From Ailanthus altissimus (lineage: Eukaryota > Streptophyta > Magnoliopsida > Sapindales > Simaroubaceae): 64,000 bases of DNA. The DNA is taken from assembly GCA_946807835.1 (NCBI GenBank), contig OX327697.1, positions 16,130,001 to 16,194,000 on the forward strand, given 5' to 3'. The notes beneath the pieces were generated by a model. The model was not told where the DNA came from. It did not search any database and saw nothing but the letters and a program-made list of their open reading frames with translations. A program made the translations under genes and the position numbers. This document shows, in pieces, positions 42,150-55,578 of this stretch; position 1 is the stretch's first letter; each line of letters opens with the position of its first letter.

Positions 42150-44230
42150 AATAGGAGGTTGGTCTTCAACAGTAAAGGTAGAGAGGTTTCTAGCTAGCAA
42201 GCTTTAAGTGGCCACAAGAGTACTTTGTTCTGACCGAGAAGAGACTACTTCATCTACTTGTAGAGGCCTTTCAATTGCCTCATCTCTAGCAGTTGCCTAG
42301 TTGACGATTGCCTCTTTTAGCCAAGTAAGGTCCAGGTCGGGCTAATGTGCCTTAAACATATTAACATACCTCTCAAACCTTAAGTTGACTCCCTCAACAA
42401 ACTAGTCATTAGAGTTGACTGCAGCATCAGCCCATAGAGCTTTCAGCTCCTTAGCAAACTACTTATTCATCTTCGCAAAAGCGACATTATCCTCCTGAAG
42501 AGTCCTCATCAATGATTAAGATTCAACAATACCATATTGAGCTGATAAACCTCTCTTTAAAGAGCAATAACCTTACTTTCCATAGTTGTTACCTTGATCT
42601 CAGCCTTCCTCACCTTGATAGCATAACTCTTGAGCTCCTGGCTACCTTCTTTAATCTATTAGCCTCTAACAAGGCTTCCCTAAGTTAATCTACTGTGGCC
42701 TTAGCTTCTTTGAATTTTACCTATCTTTAGTAGCACCTAAGAGTTCACCTTAGTGATGAGCAAGAACAAAGGCTGCCTAAATCAAAATATGGTAAGTAAT
42801 TAGTGACTGAACAAAGGCCGCATAAATTATATAAACATTTTACCATCAGCACACATCATATATTGATCACCAAAGACTTGAAGGCATCATACTTTGACAT
42901 ATCATCAACAGAGCTACCTTAATTGCATGCTCTACCTCTCTTATCAAAGGCATCATATGCCCATACCTATCTTGTTTCATAGCTAAGATATCTAATAGCT
43001 TAAAGGATGAAGGTCTTAGCCACACTTATTGCATGCTCTAGTTGGAAGTAGTCTGACTCGGAGAGTCGAAGAGCTTAAGATCAATATCTTTATCAACATA
43101 TTACCTCCATTTGATTGCTGTGGAAGGGGTGGCAGACTCACAGGATCAACGAAGTCTTGACCGACCTCTTCCCCTTATTAGTTGAAGTCCTCCCCTACTA
43201 GCTCATTCCTTAGCACCTTCGCTCTACCTCTTCTGCTTAGGCCGAGCAATGCAAAAACACCCTAGGGATTCCTAACCAATGCCCTTAACCTAAATGTTTG
43301 AGACATGCTTGATGCTTGATGCTGCTATCTCCTTGATCCATCTTTATGGAAAGACCAAAGAAAAATTAGAATAAAAAAAAATTAAATTTATATGAAAAAT
43401 GAGCACCAGTAAGGAAGGGTTATTTGAAGATCACCTTTTCTTTTGCTTCCTCTTTTTCCCTCTGGAAATCCAATAAGTTGGCCCACCCGGCCTATACTCT
43501 CTAAATTTAGTTGAGCAAAAGTTTCTTGATAGAAGTTGCTTATCTCCGAGAATTAGTTACTATATCCTTATTGTCTCAAGTAAGCGTAGGTTTAGCTATA
43601 AAAAATATTGCTAAAATAACAAAGAAAATGAGGTTATAATGCTGTCAAAAAATTCTATAAGTTAAAACATGAAAAACAATAAAACATATACCTAATATAG
43701 AAATAATGCAAAGAAATGATAAATGCTTAAGCAACCCTACATGTTCTCAACCTCATTCCCCACCAATAAAGAACCACAAGTGCTTCCACTTGTGATTACT
43801 TAAAGGTAAATCCCATATAGAGGCATACTGTTTCTCTTCATTATAAGTAGATAGATAATAAGACCCCTTCTATTGATTATAGTTTGCCTTATTCTGATAT
43901 ATTTGTTGTAACTTAAGGAAGGTAGGCTCACTGAAGTTAGCCTTCAACCACATCACAAATAGACCAGCTAGTATCCTTCACAAGTTGAATTTCAACTAAC
44001 ACGATGCTAAGTTTAAATAGGCAAACATATATACAAAATAAAGAGGTAGGCTTAAACCTAAATTTAAGAAGATAAGATTAAGAGCCACCTCCTCAGTTAG
44101 TGGTGCATTCGCATACTCATCTACATAAGGCACCCTTAGTGTATTTGAGCTTGATATATTGTACTTCACCCTAAACAAATCAAGGTCCTCTTACCCTACA
44201 TCGGAAGAAAAATGAGGCAACTAATCCACC
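42150..44230 (-). pseudogene. Antisense gypsy-type transposon domain (Transposase_28-like) pseudogene
   Basis: Leftward frames read DLDLFRVKYNISSSNTLRVP, YVDEYANAPLTEEVALNLIF, LNLGLSLPLYFVYMFAYLNL, then RILAGLFVMWLKANFSEPTF, KGSYYLSTYNEEKQYASIWD, and SNHKWKHLWFFIGG. This matches the plant 'putative gypsy-type transposon' domain (PF04195) pattern: LT..E...LI..GL.LPL.PF...ll......p.Ql.PN.wr.l..f.v.w...g..p....F. Further left (42700-42450) short Lys/Glu-rich frames could be the usual coiled coil. It runs opposite to the LTR orientation, a known habit of LARD-type elements. Many stops. Confidence 0.6.
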
Positions 44231-45340
44231 TTCCTCCTCATTATATTAGAGGAAGAATGCTTTCATTTTTCTTTGGCCAACTCACTTGACTATAGACTAA
44301 TGCTCGCCCTTAAAGAGCACTAGTCAACGTTCCTACATCACTATGTGTCCTCTCAGAATCATAGAGCCTTTGAGCATTTCTACCTTAGCATCCTCTTCAT
44401 GGTTAGACTCTCTAATAACATGTTAGAGACCTCAGTTCATATAAGCATTCCTACTCTCAACATATTATGCTAGGCTACTCCCAACAACCGAGTCTCCATC
44501 AAAATTACCAGACTCACAACCAAATATACTTTAGGAGTTATCTTCTAAAGACATGGTAATAACACCTAGATAAATAAGGTAAATATCATATTAATGATCT
44601 ACTATATCAAGCATTAAATTCGAGCACTCAAGCTTTAAAGAACACATGCCCAGAAAACACAATAAAATGCAGAAAATACACAACACAACAAAGAAAAAGC
44701 ATAACAAAAAGAACAACAGTAAATAAACTTACTTGAATGAAGATTTTTAAAGATGAAGAATTGATAATCATAAAGAATGCTGAGCTTTTACCTCAACAAA
44801 TTTCTATAGCTTTTATTTCTTAAATTTTCCAAATTGAGTAAAATTCTAGAGACAAAGAGATTGCACCTAAATATATGAAGTCCTCAAAGTAATCACAGAT
44901 ATTGATCTAAGATCTAGGGTCTGAAATACTCTCATGAGTGAAAAGTTTCATTATCTGACATACTATTTTAAAAGTTTCCGTCAACCATTTAATCGGTGCC
45001 AATGGTTCTAGATGCGACCGTATCATTAGAATTTTGAAAAGGCATAACTATTCATGTAGTTGTCAATCAATGCATGTTTCTCAAAGGGTCATTAAGTATT
45101 AATGCGCTTTTGACACCAACTGTGATTCCAAGAATACTGTCCTTATCATCATCGTGGCAAGATGATAACTTTATGTGATTTTGAAAACACTTCTATAAAG
45201 AGCGCATAGTTAATACTTTGCGCATATCAAAGACAACATTTAACCCCAAGAACTCCACCATGTAAGCAGTTAGAGAACTACTAAATAAGTTTTCACTGTT
45301 GATAAGTCAACATAAAAAACTAAGGGACTCTTATTCCTCT

Positions 45341-46307
45341 TGAGATTCTGGCATAAGTCCACTCCTCAGAAGGCTTACTATAATCTACCAAAACACTCAT
45401 CATATGGGCACTTGAGATGTTAACCTATTAAAGGTATATCATTGACCAAAATTTCTTAGTCCCATAAGCCCTCTATAATACCAAATATATAATCCGTCCA
45501 AGAGGCCGAACATGTAAACCCTTAAAGAGGTTGACCACATAAGCCCTCCAAGAGATTGACCACGTAAACCCTCCATGAGGCCAACCACGTAACCCTCTAA
45601 GAGGTTGACCACCCTACAAAGGTAGGCAAGAAGATGTTTATCCACCACCGATAGAGAACTCACATTGCGCTTATCTCTAAAGATCCCGGAGTAAAAGATT
45701 TTTAGTTCTAAAAGGACTCTATATAGCATAGTTCTAAAAGAACATTATGTGTCCTAAATTCAACTCTAGAAAGACTCTATAACTAAACCTATAAAAATAG
45801 GGTAAATAGTGAGAAAAAGGGGATTTTAATCTCACCCATTGGTTTTTTTTTTCCTTATTTGATCCTAAAAGCTCTATTATAGCCCTTACAGGCTCTATTA
45901 CAGCCCCTAAAACTCTATTACAGGCCCCTAAAGCTCTATTACAACCTTTAAAGGCTCCATTATAATCCCTAAAGGCTTGTTATAGCCCCCTAAGCTCTAT
46001 TAAAGCCTTTAAGGCTCCATTGGAAGAGCATATATCTGTTATCATTTCGATTCCTTATAATCTGGTTGTACAAATATAATTTCATAGCCATTTGAATGAG
46101 CTAAAAATGTTTGGTGAAGTGAATATAGGTTCACGAATTGAACCATTATAATTTTATTTCTATTTGTGTTTGTCTTTTTTTTTTAATCTTGAAAGAGTTT
46201 AAAGCTATGAAAATCCAATAAATATCAAAGAGTGGTTATTTAAGCCCAAAAATTTAAAAACCTTATTTACTATTCCCAAGATAGTTGTCGTATGATTACC
46301 AAATGCA
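45341..46307 (+). repeat. LARD-like 3' LTR
   Basis: Partner of 38492-40466 without the inserted element. It shows the same two minisatellites (45485-45620 and 45870-46010). The end near 46307 (accaaatgca) is less certain. Confidence 0.78.
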
Positions 46308-47012
46308 AGTACATACTATCGGTGACAAGTAATATATTATGAGTAAAGTGTCGTCCCATGAGAAATTTATATGTATTTTTAAACTAACTACTAAAATGAA
46401 TCCTCTTATTTTTATCTAGACAATTGATTCTTGAAACTGTAAATAAAAATTAATATTAATACTAATTAATCAACCTCAAATAGACAAGCAAAAAGACTAT
46501 AAAATCAATAAATGAGAATATCTAGGACTATAGTTATCCTCCAATATGTTCTACTAATGATATCTTTTCAAATACTAATCCCTTAGTTTAATTATTGATC
46601 ACAACACAACACTCATCGCAAACATCTTTCGATGTTCGAGCGATTATACCTTAACTCACCCACAACCTATATTCTTATAGTAATGCGATTAAGCCAAAAT
46701 TCATTAAGCACAAGTTGTATTAATCATACATGCCAATTAAGTATATTCCTATCCTAATTAAAAACTCACAACTACTACGTTATAATCATATATCAATTTA
46801 TCCTATCATTTATACTAAGATGCTTTTTTCAAGTTTATTTTAATGTACCAAAAATTATTCAACAACTACCCAAGTTAATTAAAAGCATTAAGAATAGATC
46901 AAATGAATAACAAACTAAGTTCATAATATTCAAGAATAAAAATATTTAAAATCATATATTGGTTTCAAAATTATAATCCCATACAATAAATTTAGTTTAA
47001 AATAATGAAAAA
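46308..47012 (-). repeat. Fragment of an Athila-type LTR
   Basis: It starts 'agtacatactatcggtgac' then 'aagtaatatatt', like the LTR end at 890-960 ('aagtgcaaaattatcgaag', 'taataaatatt'). It also has the same later look (tctcacaaca lists, 'aagcattaagaatagatcaa'). No coding. Truncated where the long-LTR family begins. Confidence 0.5.
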
Positions 47013-49545
47013 GTGATGGGTGCGGTGTTTCAGTTCAAAACCATATTGAGTGTGCGCATTTGGTTTATGTTCATCATTTCATTAATACATATACGTGCAT
47101 CTCATACATAATATGTGCATTGAAAACTAGAAATCTAATTTTGCTAAATAATGAACACAATAAATTTTGTATTTTATTACATTAATGAAATTAAATAAAT
47201 ATTAATCACATTAATACCAAAATTAATATAATCACCTCACAAGCCTTTGGTATGGTTTAAGTTAGAGTACCGCCTGAAATGATCCCATTACCAATTCTAT
47301 GACTCAGCATGATGGGCTTGAGTTGCTAGAATAGATTGGACAATTTCATGCTAAAAAGTACTAGATTGGAAAATTTCATGTTGCCCTAGTGTACAACGAG
47401 TACATTTCATATTACAGAACTCTCTAGTTCTATACCCAATTCATCAAATGAAACTATTCCATGAGTTCGTGATCGATGTCCCATGCACACATCACGTATA
47501 TTACAAATCAGTGCGTTAGACCATACAAGTTGAGGTTATAACGCATACGTATAGTCCTTATGTCAATTTTATTCTAGATGTGTGGGGACATAGATCTATT
47601 AGGGTCAGTGCTTATGTGCTATCCCTGAATGTACATATACTTATGTATTTATACATGTGTACATTCCTATTAAATCATTAATACCTATTAATATGGTTCT
47701 ATGCAATGTAACATTACAGACATTGTATGATCTGAAGGAGTTCAGATCAGATCTAAAAGAGTTTAGATAAAGGGCTCATAGTTAGCCACGCTGAAAGATA
47801 TAAATACTAAATGTTAGCACAAATAAGTGTTAGCTGATTATAATACTCAGCAAAGATCCAAGAGTTGGAACCTTGTCTGTAATGGGACATAGACCTAGGA
47901 ATATAGTAATAACTGCATAGTTGCAAGAGTTGCAATCAGGTGCCAGAAAATGTCAATTGCGCAAGTATATTCTCAAATAATTATCCCTAATCTATTTCTG
48001 TCAATGCGGGTCTATCGGTGGATACTTTTAATATATAGATCAACATATGTCATGCCTATAGGGAATAGATAATCGTTCCTAGCCGACTGTTAGCTTGGAG
48101 CTCACATTGACATATGGGTATCCAGTTAGGATTGGATATGGGACAGACTCATGAGGGACTCTCATAGATACCCTATGTAAGCCGTCAACGGAGGTCCTCT
48201 CGAGTTGAGTAGTATACGTGGTCCTTTGACCTGAGTGCCACTGTGGGCTTGTAAGTGATCCACCATACTTTGGTTCTACGCATGTCATAAGCCTTTCATG
48301 GTGTGACCATTAGGTGTCACTGGGTATGGCCCGATGTTTATAGAGTCTGGTGTGTACAGATATAGGATTCGTCAGCTTGCATAGGGAGTTAGATATCCAA
48401 ACGCTTCGAGACTGTATCTCAAAAATTCTTGTGGCCACAAGCATTAATCCCGGGAAAGAGTTCTACCAAGGTGGAACAATATGGCAAAGGATTTTACACA
48501 TATTGTTCAGTGAGATACAAGTCTGGGGATAAGACATGGATGAGAATTAGGAGATTTGACAGTGATAATCTATATCCCCATACATCCAAGATATCATGAC
48601 GGAAAGACTATACGTATGCATTGTAACCTCAACTTGTATGGTTCAATGCGCTGATTTGTAATATCCGTGACGTGTGCATGGGGCATTGCTCACAGACTCA
48701 TGGAATAGTTCTATTTGACGAATCAGGCATGGACCTAGAGTATCACGATATGGAGTGTACTCATTATGCACAGGGCAGTGTGCCAGATTAAATTATTTAA
48801 TCCAACAATATTCAGCACTACTCCGGGAATGAGTGCGTGTCTGTATTTAAGTGCTAAATACAATAATTAGTTAATAATTATTATTTATTAATTGTATAAG
48901 GACACATGGCATATTGTAGACCCTCAGTTGAGTTTACCTAAGTGTGAAATTTGGTAGGACCCACTAGGGGTGTACTTGGTAACTATTCATGAGGGGCATC
49001 ATTTCACACTTTAATTATATAATTATAAAATAATCAAAATATCTCTTTATAATATTATATTATATAATATTTTATATTTAATATTATTTTATTTTGGGTG
49101 CCAAATAATTGGCATCCATTTATATTATTAAATTATTATTTATATTATATAATATATTAAATTATTATTTTAATATATTAGATATATAAAGTGAGATGTG
49201 TGTGAAATTGAAAAGTGTGTTTTTTTTATGGAAACAAAAACGAAAATGGAGAAGAAAAAAGAGAAGAAAAAGCATTGAGAGAAGAAAAAAAGAAGAAGAA
49301 AAATAAAAGAAAAAAGGAAAGGAAAAAATAAAATTATTTTATTTTACTCTATGGTGCCATTAGAAGTAATTATGAATTGTTTCATATTCCATTTCCTTAT
49401 CCTTTTAGAGAAAATGAAGAAAACATACTACCGTACATTTTAGGGTTAAAAGTTAATCCCGTGCTAGATTTTGGGCTACTGTTCTAACTCACCAAGCCCA
49501 CTGAGTTAGTGACTAAAACTACCCGCGAGTTAGTCTCCATGCCGA
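47013..49545. repeat. Long-LTR repeat family: forward fragment plus inverted copy
   Basis: 47013-47640 matches 60972-62630 in the same direction with a large internal gap (acaagcctttgg, ttacaaatcagtgc.ttagac, catacaagttgaggt). From about 47644 the sequence matches the reverse complement of 63590-61300 (for example atgcgggtctatcggtggat, gaccattaggtgtcactggg, ggacttag-less variant). The forward copy resumes after about 49545. The simplest reading is an inverted insertion of one family member into another. No coding frames. Confidence 0.7.
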
Positions 49546-51075
49546 CTCTGAGGAAATACGTGTATTATTTAACCTTACGAAAAACTCTTTTATAGGGTAT
49601 CTACTTTTGGCCAAAAGACTTTTTGAAACATAATTCTTAGAGCTTCAGGATATACAACTCACTTATATGAGATGACAAATCCCATATCTACGCACACTAG
49701 ACTTCATAAGTATCAAACCATATCCAGCGACACCCAATGGTTAGACTATGAAAGGTCTCTGATATACGTAAAACCAAAGTACGGTGAATCACTCACAAGC
49801 CCACTACGGTGCTCAATAACTATTAGGTATTGCTAAGTATGATCCGATGCTCATGGAGTCCGGTATGCATAGATATGGGATCGATCAGCTTATTTGGATG
49901 AGTTGTATATGCAAATGCTCTAAGAACATATTTTAGAAAGTCTTATGGCCATAAGCATTAACCTTGGAAAAAGATTTTTCCATTAGGGTTAAATAATATC
50001 ACAAAGGAGTTTACGAATATTATTTATGGAAATACGTATCTAGAGATAATTTAACGAATGAGCAAATAGAGATTTAACAATGATGATCTATATCTCTACT
50101 CTTACAGGATATAGGTGATGGAAGGATTATACGAATATGGTCACTCTCAACTTATTTGATTCAACGCTCTATTTTGTAATATTCGTAATGTATGTATCGA
50201 GCATCTTTTACAGACATGCGAAAGTATTCTATAAGACAAATGAGTGTGAACCTAGAGAGTCTCATAATATAAAATATACTCATTGAGCAATGAGGTAGTG
50301 GTACGAATTATATGGATCCATCTGGGAAGGTTTTAAAAAGCAAGATACATTGTAGTACCTATTTAAAAAGTGGGAACCATAGTTTACAAATATTGCAAAT
50401 AGGTCCATATTGCATGAAAAAATACAAGTATGAAATCCATGTATGGCCATTTGTGTGACAAATGGCAACATGCATGTGACAAATGTCATCCATACAAAGT
50501 GTTTGCAAGGATAACATAAGTGACATTTGTCACTTATTTATGGTCTTATATGGCCAAACATGGATATATGTTAGACATGTGTCCACAAAATGTCTTAGGC
50601 CATTTAAAAACAAATGAAATAAGTTTCATTTTGAATGAAATTCATTTGAGAATGGAAAATTCGTGCAAAAGAGAAGAGAGAAAATACAACTTTGAAAAAG
50701 TTGTATTTAGGTTCAAAAACACCATTCTAAGCATTTGATGCTTCAACTAGTTCAAGTGTTGAATTTCTTTTTATTCCTACATGAAATATACATCAAAGGC
50801 TGCCATTCTTATTACTCTAATCCCACCAAACATTGAAGTTTAGAATTATTCAAGAGAGGACTCCATTGTGAGCTCAACAAGCTTCAAAATTTAATAATCT
50901 TCATCGAATTGTCTACAAGGGTATATATTCGATGTTTGTACTTTTTTTAATTTAGTTGTAGTATGTATACGTTGATTATATTATTTTATTCTACTGTGTA
51001 ATGTATGTTGGATATGTATTTGAAAATTTTTAACATGTACACAATCACACGCATGCACCAAAAAATATGTTAACA
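49546..51075. repeat. Long-LTR repeat family: short forward piece folding into an inverted copy
   Basis: 49546-49812 matches about 62660-62950 forward (ccatatccagcgacaccca, gtgaatcactcacaagccca). From about 49812 the sequence flips and matches the reverse complement of the same family, ending near 51075 (cacacgcatgcacc, matching the reversed ggtgtgtgcat at 61018). The overlap makes an inverted repeat of about 70 bp around 49812. No coding frames. Confidence 0.65.
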
Positions 51076-51249
51076 CTTCTTTATAGCCACCAACTCTTTG
51101 ATTGTGTTGTCTTTATGTAATTTTTCTCTCCAATTGATTCTAAGTATTATTTGTTGTGTTTGGCACTAAAAAGGATGAATTTTAGCCTTAAGGTAGTCTA
51201 ACTTGAAGGAAAAATAAAGCTAAACTATCCAAAAGCACTGAGTATTTTC

Positions 51250-51725
51250 TAAAAAGTGAGCATTTTATCGTACCAGTGATAACCGTAACGCCACAGCATT
51301 CCTTGTCTCTAACGCTAGGGTGTTCTTGCCACAGTCACGGTGTTGTTGGAATGTGGGAGTGTTTCCTACCTTGGATTTCACATCGTGGCATTCACAATGT
51401 TCATGCCTTAATGTCAACCTCTTGCATGAACGCTGAGGTATGTGATTTAGAATACCGGGGCATTCATCAATTGTCATGAACACTGGTGCGTTAAAGAGGA
51501 GAATACTAGGGCGTTTATCACTTTTCTGCACTTTGCTTCTGAATTTTCACTCTTTGGCTCCTGTTTTTTATGTTTCCACTCCAATTTCTTTATCATTCAT
51601 CCTTTCCAAGATTTATCCTACAAAATAAACACTTAAATGCATAAATAACATGAAATTACTTGAAAATAGGCCATTTCTAAGTTAGAATAGGGCCAAACTA
51701 TATATGTAAATCACACTCGTCAAAT
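51250..51725 (-). repeat. Dispersed 0.5-kb repeat, copy 2
   Basis: Homologous to 16245-16775. It ends at cactcgtca. Immediately beyond, the minus strand reads tttgaaaaaatt, which could be a polypurine tract; this supports the idea that the repeat is an LTR 5' end. Confidence 0.6.
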
Positions 51726-54700
51726 TTTTTCAAACTTAAATAATTGTTCATCCATGAGTAAGGAGAGAGAGAGAGTAACATGCCAAAGAAAATATAATAC
51801 TAATCGACTAACATGAAATAAAAAGAAAACAAGTAATTCATAGCATATATAACTATTCACATGGTCAGGTTGATTTGATGGTTACTTTATTATCCCAAAT
51901 ATTACCTTTCTTAACTTCAACTCATCCGGAATTGATAAATAGCTTTCAACAATCCACAAACACCGCCATTAAGAGCTTTCTTTCTCCATTATAAGTGATC
52001 AACTATATGTGTATAAAATAAACAAGTATTAATTAAATTTTACCTTGATTGGCTCAAATACTCACGATTGCACAGAAAAATTTTGTTGATCCCACGAGAA
52101 AGCTTTTGGCAAAATAGCTAGTGAAATAAAAATATTAAAACAGTAGCAAATGAGAAAATTAACTAATTGGTTTATGTGAACTAGATATAGTTTTTATATG
52201 AAATAAGGGAGAAGTCTTATGTTGATATAAGTAAGGCTTCGAGAATTACAATTATGCTTCATAAATCTATTCTATACTTTGATTCAATGTTTATAACTCA
52301 ATTGAAAGTTTCACATCCCAAACAATCCCTTGGAAGATATGTAAAATATGTCACATTTGATAATATATGTATTTGATATGACTAAACTCTTTGCAAACAT
52401 TATCACAAACAATGTTCATCTATACAAGTTGTCTAAGATATAAAAAAAAATATCATTTTGATAATATTGCAGTAAAAAATCAACTTAAACATCAAATAAT
52501 TATTGTCTTTACATGTTATCTAAGATCGACAATATATCGATTAAAAATATTACAGTAAAAGATTAACTTGTAAAAATAATGTAACCAGAAACAATTATAA
52601 TTCAACAAGAATCTTACAAAAAAGTGTGACTAAAAATATATGAAACATAAGAATTCTAACATCTGGATTATAGAAAAATTATAGATAAGAGTTTAGACAC
52701 AAACAAACTTACAACATTGTAGCTCTAGACAAAGAATCAAAGTCTATAAGTAAATTTATTACACATAAAAGTTCATCTTTAGCCTTACCAAGAACTTTAG
52801 CCTAGCTTACAATGCTTGTTAAAGAGAAAGTATATGAGACAATTGTAAAGCATTGAAAAATGTCCATTAGCCTCCTAAGAGTGTCCTTATATGGGCAATG
52901 AATGGAAACATGTTTAGTGTGACTTCAATCTTTAATAATTTAGGCCACCCATTCCTTTACCTAATTGGCGAACCTTTTTAACAATGGAAATGATCAATGT
53001 TGTCTTTTTAGTCGACTTAAAAGTTGTATTATTTTGTCTCTTCTTTCTATAGGTACTAGGTTCATGCAATTTGGATTAGTATCTAATGAGATATGCATAA
53101 AATACAAAAAATATATCAGATTTCGGTCAAAAATTCTTTTACCAATTTGTAATACAATTTAGTCTACGATAATGACTACTTTGGACTTTGCTATCAACAT
53201 AAGCATTGTAAATAATTGAGTAAATATTTTCAACTTTAAGAATTATATTGATTGGGTACCTATTTTTGGAGATACAGTCTAAATACGTGAGGTGGGTTAA
53301 GTTGAGTAGAAGTTGTAATCCAGTACTGTTATATCCCAATTTGGGCCTATAAAATATTAAATTTGGCTTTTTAACTATTCTTTAAGTTTATGTACGATTG
53401 AATCATGTTGCTCCAGGTTTACGAATTTCTTCATTTTGATTTCTACGTTGAGAGTTATGTCCATTTTTTTAAACCTGTGCAAATAGCATTCATTAATCAC
53501 AATTTAAGACAATACTTTATTTCGAGTTTACAAATACAAGAATGTTAAAATTAGTGATATTCTAAATGTTAAATGGTGACTGAATCTCTTAATAAATATA
53601 CATTTTAATGTGTTCATCATAGCCCTCAACCAGCTTATTACTAATCCCTAGCAATTCAAGCATAAATAGAATATGCAAAACTACCTAATCATTTCAAACA
53701 AAAAGCTAGTTCAAGATCACTTTTGCTATTAACCCTTTTTTCAATCATAACTTCTAAAATTGTATGTGTGAACCTTAAGTCGTAACTTTCTTACCACAAA
53801 CTACAACATTTATAGCCTAGAGAATTCTCCAAGTAAAAGCCTCAACTCTATATCCTCACAAGTGTATGACTATTAAAAGGTTATGATTTCTCTCATAGAG
53901 TTAGAAAACAATTAAGCACTAAAAAAAGAGAGTTAATTTTAAAGATAGACATACAAACTAACATTGATCCAAAGTAGGAAAATCAATCATTTAGAAATCA
54001 ATCATTCTTGATACACACCAGTGTTAGGACTTTAATTGTTTTGTGAGAATAATAAAATAAGAAAATTGCCTTATAAAATATTTGTCTTCTAAAATTGAAT
54101 GAAGACTTTATTAAATTGAATTGATTCTCTTTTTTTCTTCTTCTTTTTTTTTGTATTTTTCTTTTCATTTTTTTAAGAATACAAGAAAACATTACAAAAT
54201 AAATATAAAAAAAATAGTTTCTCACCAAAATATATTATACACAATTTAAAAATTCGCTTTAAATCGTCTTCCAATTATGCAATCAACTTATTCCTTAATT
54301 CGAATAATATCATTCTAAACAAAAATTAACTAATTTAAAAGATCATGAAAGTTTGGACACTGTTTGCTCAACCTTTACACTTCCTCACAAAATATATATG
54401 AGATTAAAAAAATATATACTTAAACATAATAATTCTCTTGGCTATATACGTTGAATCATCCATCTTACCACAAAGGATAGTATTATGCGCAAAAATATTT
54501 CAGAAGTCATTCTTTAGTAACTTAAATAGATCAGTGACTCAAACCAAACAAATTTATTTATACAAGAATTACTAAGACTACATGCAATAAATAACAATGC
54601 ATGAAATATAAAACAAAATAACAATAAGTTAGTTAAAATGCGTTTCAAAAGTTAAAAAAAAACTCCTTACTCTGCCATTCTTAATTTAATTTGACCTAAA

Positions 54701-54992
54701 ATACGTCTCAAGAGTTCAAAAATGATCTCTTTACTCTTCTATTTTAATCAAATAGGTATATCGGACCCTATCATTTTTTTTAATTTTTTTTTACAATGCA
54801 AAATACATTTTATATCTACTATTCTCCCTCAAACCAGATTGAAATAATGTCCTCAATGTTTAAATAGAAATAGATAAAGTATAAGAGACATTACCTGAAA
54901 TGTCAGTTATTCAAAAGAAACAAACATGAGAGACACTTAAGTAAATATAAACTAAAATGATGATGCTAATATACCCAAAAAAAAAGAAAATT
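51726..54992 (-). other. Non-coding region, probably the 3' internal part of Athila-3
   Basis: No gene recognised. It contains phrases common in non-coding parts of plant gypsy elements, such as tatcccaatttgggcctat (53328-53350) and 'ctccctcaaaccagattgaa' followed by 'tgtcctcaatg' (54826-54860). Poly-T/pyrimidine tracts lie at 54120-54180 and 54774-54792. It lies on the downstream side of Athila-3 pol, where Athila elements have a long 3' region. Confidence 0.4.
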
Positions 54993-55578
54993 TTATAAAC
55001 AAAGTGTCAGATTCAGTTTTTGCTTGTTGTAGCCCACTGACCAATCTATATAAGTTGTTATCGGGTTAGGTTCATAGGTAATTGCCTGTAATTTATCAAT
55101 CAATTCATCCGTATTGGTAGTAGAAATAAGGATCTGTAGCGCCAAATATAATATTCAACAAACCTATGGGTTTCTGATGGATATTTAGCTGGGTCTAAAA
55201 GGCAATTTAAAAATTTTCTTCCAAGGTACCAAAACCACCTAGTAAAGTAATAAAGGCATCTGTATAATAAAGCAATCTAGTTATACATTCATGCATGGAC
55301 AAGACTCATAATTATTCCCTTATTATTTTCTCAGTTAGGTTTTCTATGGTTAAAGCTGAAGGAATAGTACCTAAAACTTTACTTCCTCCTAAATGTGTAG
55401 CTATTGACATATACCCTATTAACTCAAGGCTACCCCTACCATATATCAAATAGATTTTTCTTATAGCTAATAATTTTCCTAGATTTTTTGCTGCCTCTAC
55501 AAACACTTTATTTTTTCCAAGACTAGATCCACAAAATACACATATATTTTGAAATCGTCAAACTAAGGTTTCCTTCAT
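54993..55578 (-). pseudogene. LONELY GUY-like cytokinin phosphoribohydrolase pseudogene, intronless
   Basis: Leftward from an ATG at 55578: a stop, then NICVFCGSSLGKNKVFVEAA, KNLGKLLAIRKIYLIYGRGS, LELIGYMSIATHLGGSKVLG, TIPSALTIENLTEKIIRE, a stop and shift, VLSMHECITRLLYYTDAFI, TLLGGFGTLEE, TQLNIHQKPIGLLN, and, after a gap of about 25 residues, ILISTTNTDELIDKLQAI and IDWSVGYNKQKLNLTL. These are the LOG blocks; the signature PGGxGTxxE reads LGGFGTLEE and GGGSxGLMG reads GRGSLELIG. Functional LOGs release free cytokinin bases from nucleotides. Genes of this family have several introns, yet here all blocks run together, so a retrocopy is inferred. At least three stops and one shift. Confidence 0.85.

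Larger units (their letters stand above)
38492..46307 (+). mobile_element. Large LTR retrotransposon without sense genes (LARD-like)
   Basis: Two related LTRs (38492-40466 including an inserted element, and 45341-46307) flank about 4.9 kb. A primer-binding site at 40468 on the plus strand gives rightward orientation. No sense-strand gag or pol was recognised; the inside holds tandem repeats (40985-41740) and an antisense gypsy-type-domain pseudogene (42150-44230). This fits a large retrotransposon derivative moved by another element's enzymes. Target duplications could not be fixed because LTR ends are decayed. Confidence 0.72.

Noticed and set aside
48079..48532. Frames in the inverted long-LTR copy, also 62629-63308
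   Set aside because: The same repeat family gives different, unrelated frames in each copy; no conservation at protein level.
52965..53339. Pair of 65-66 codon frames on opposite strands
   Set aside because: AT-rich chance frames without motifs inside a non-coding element region.
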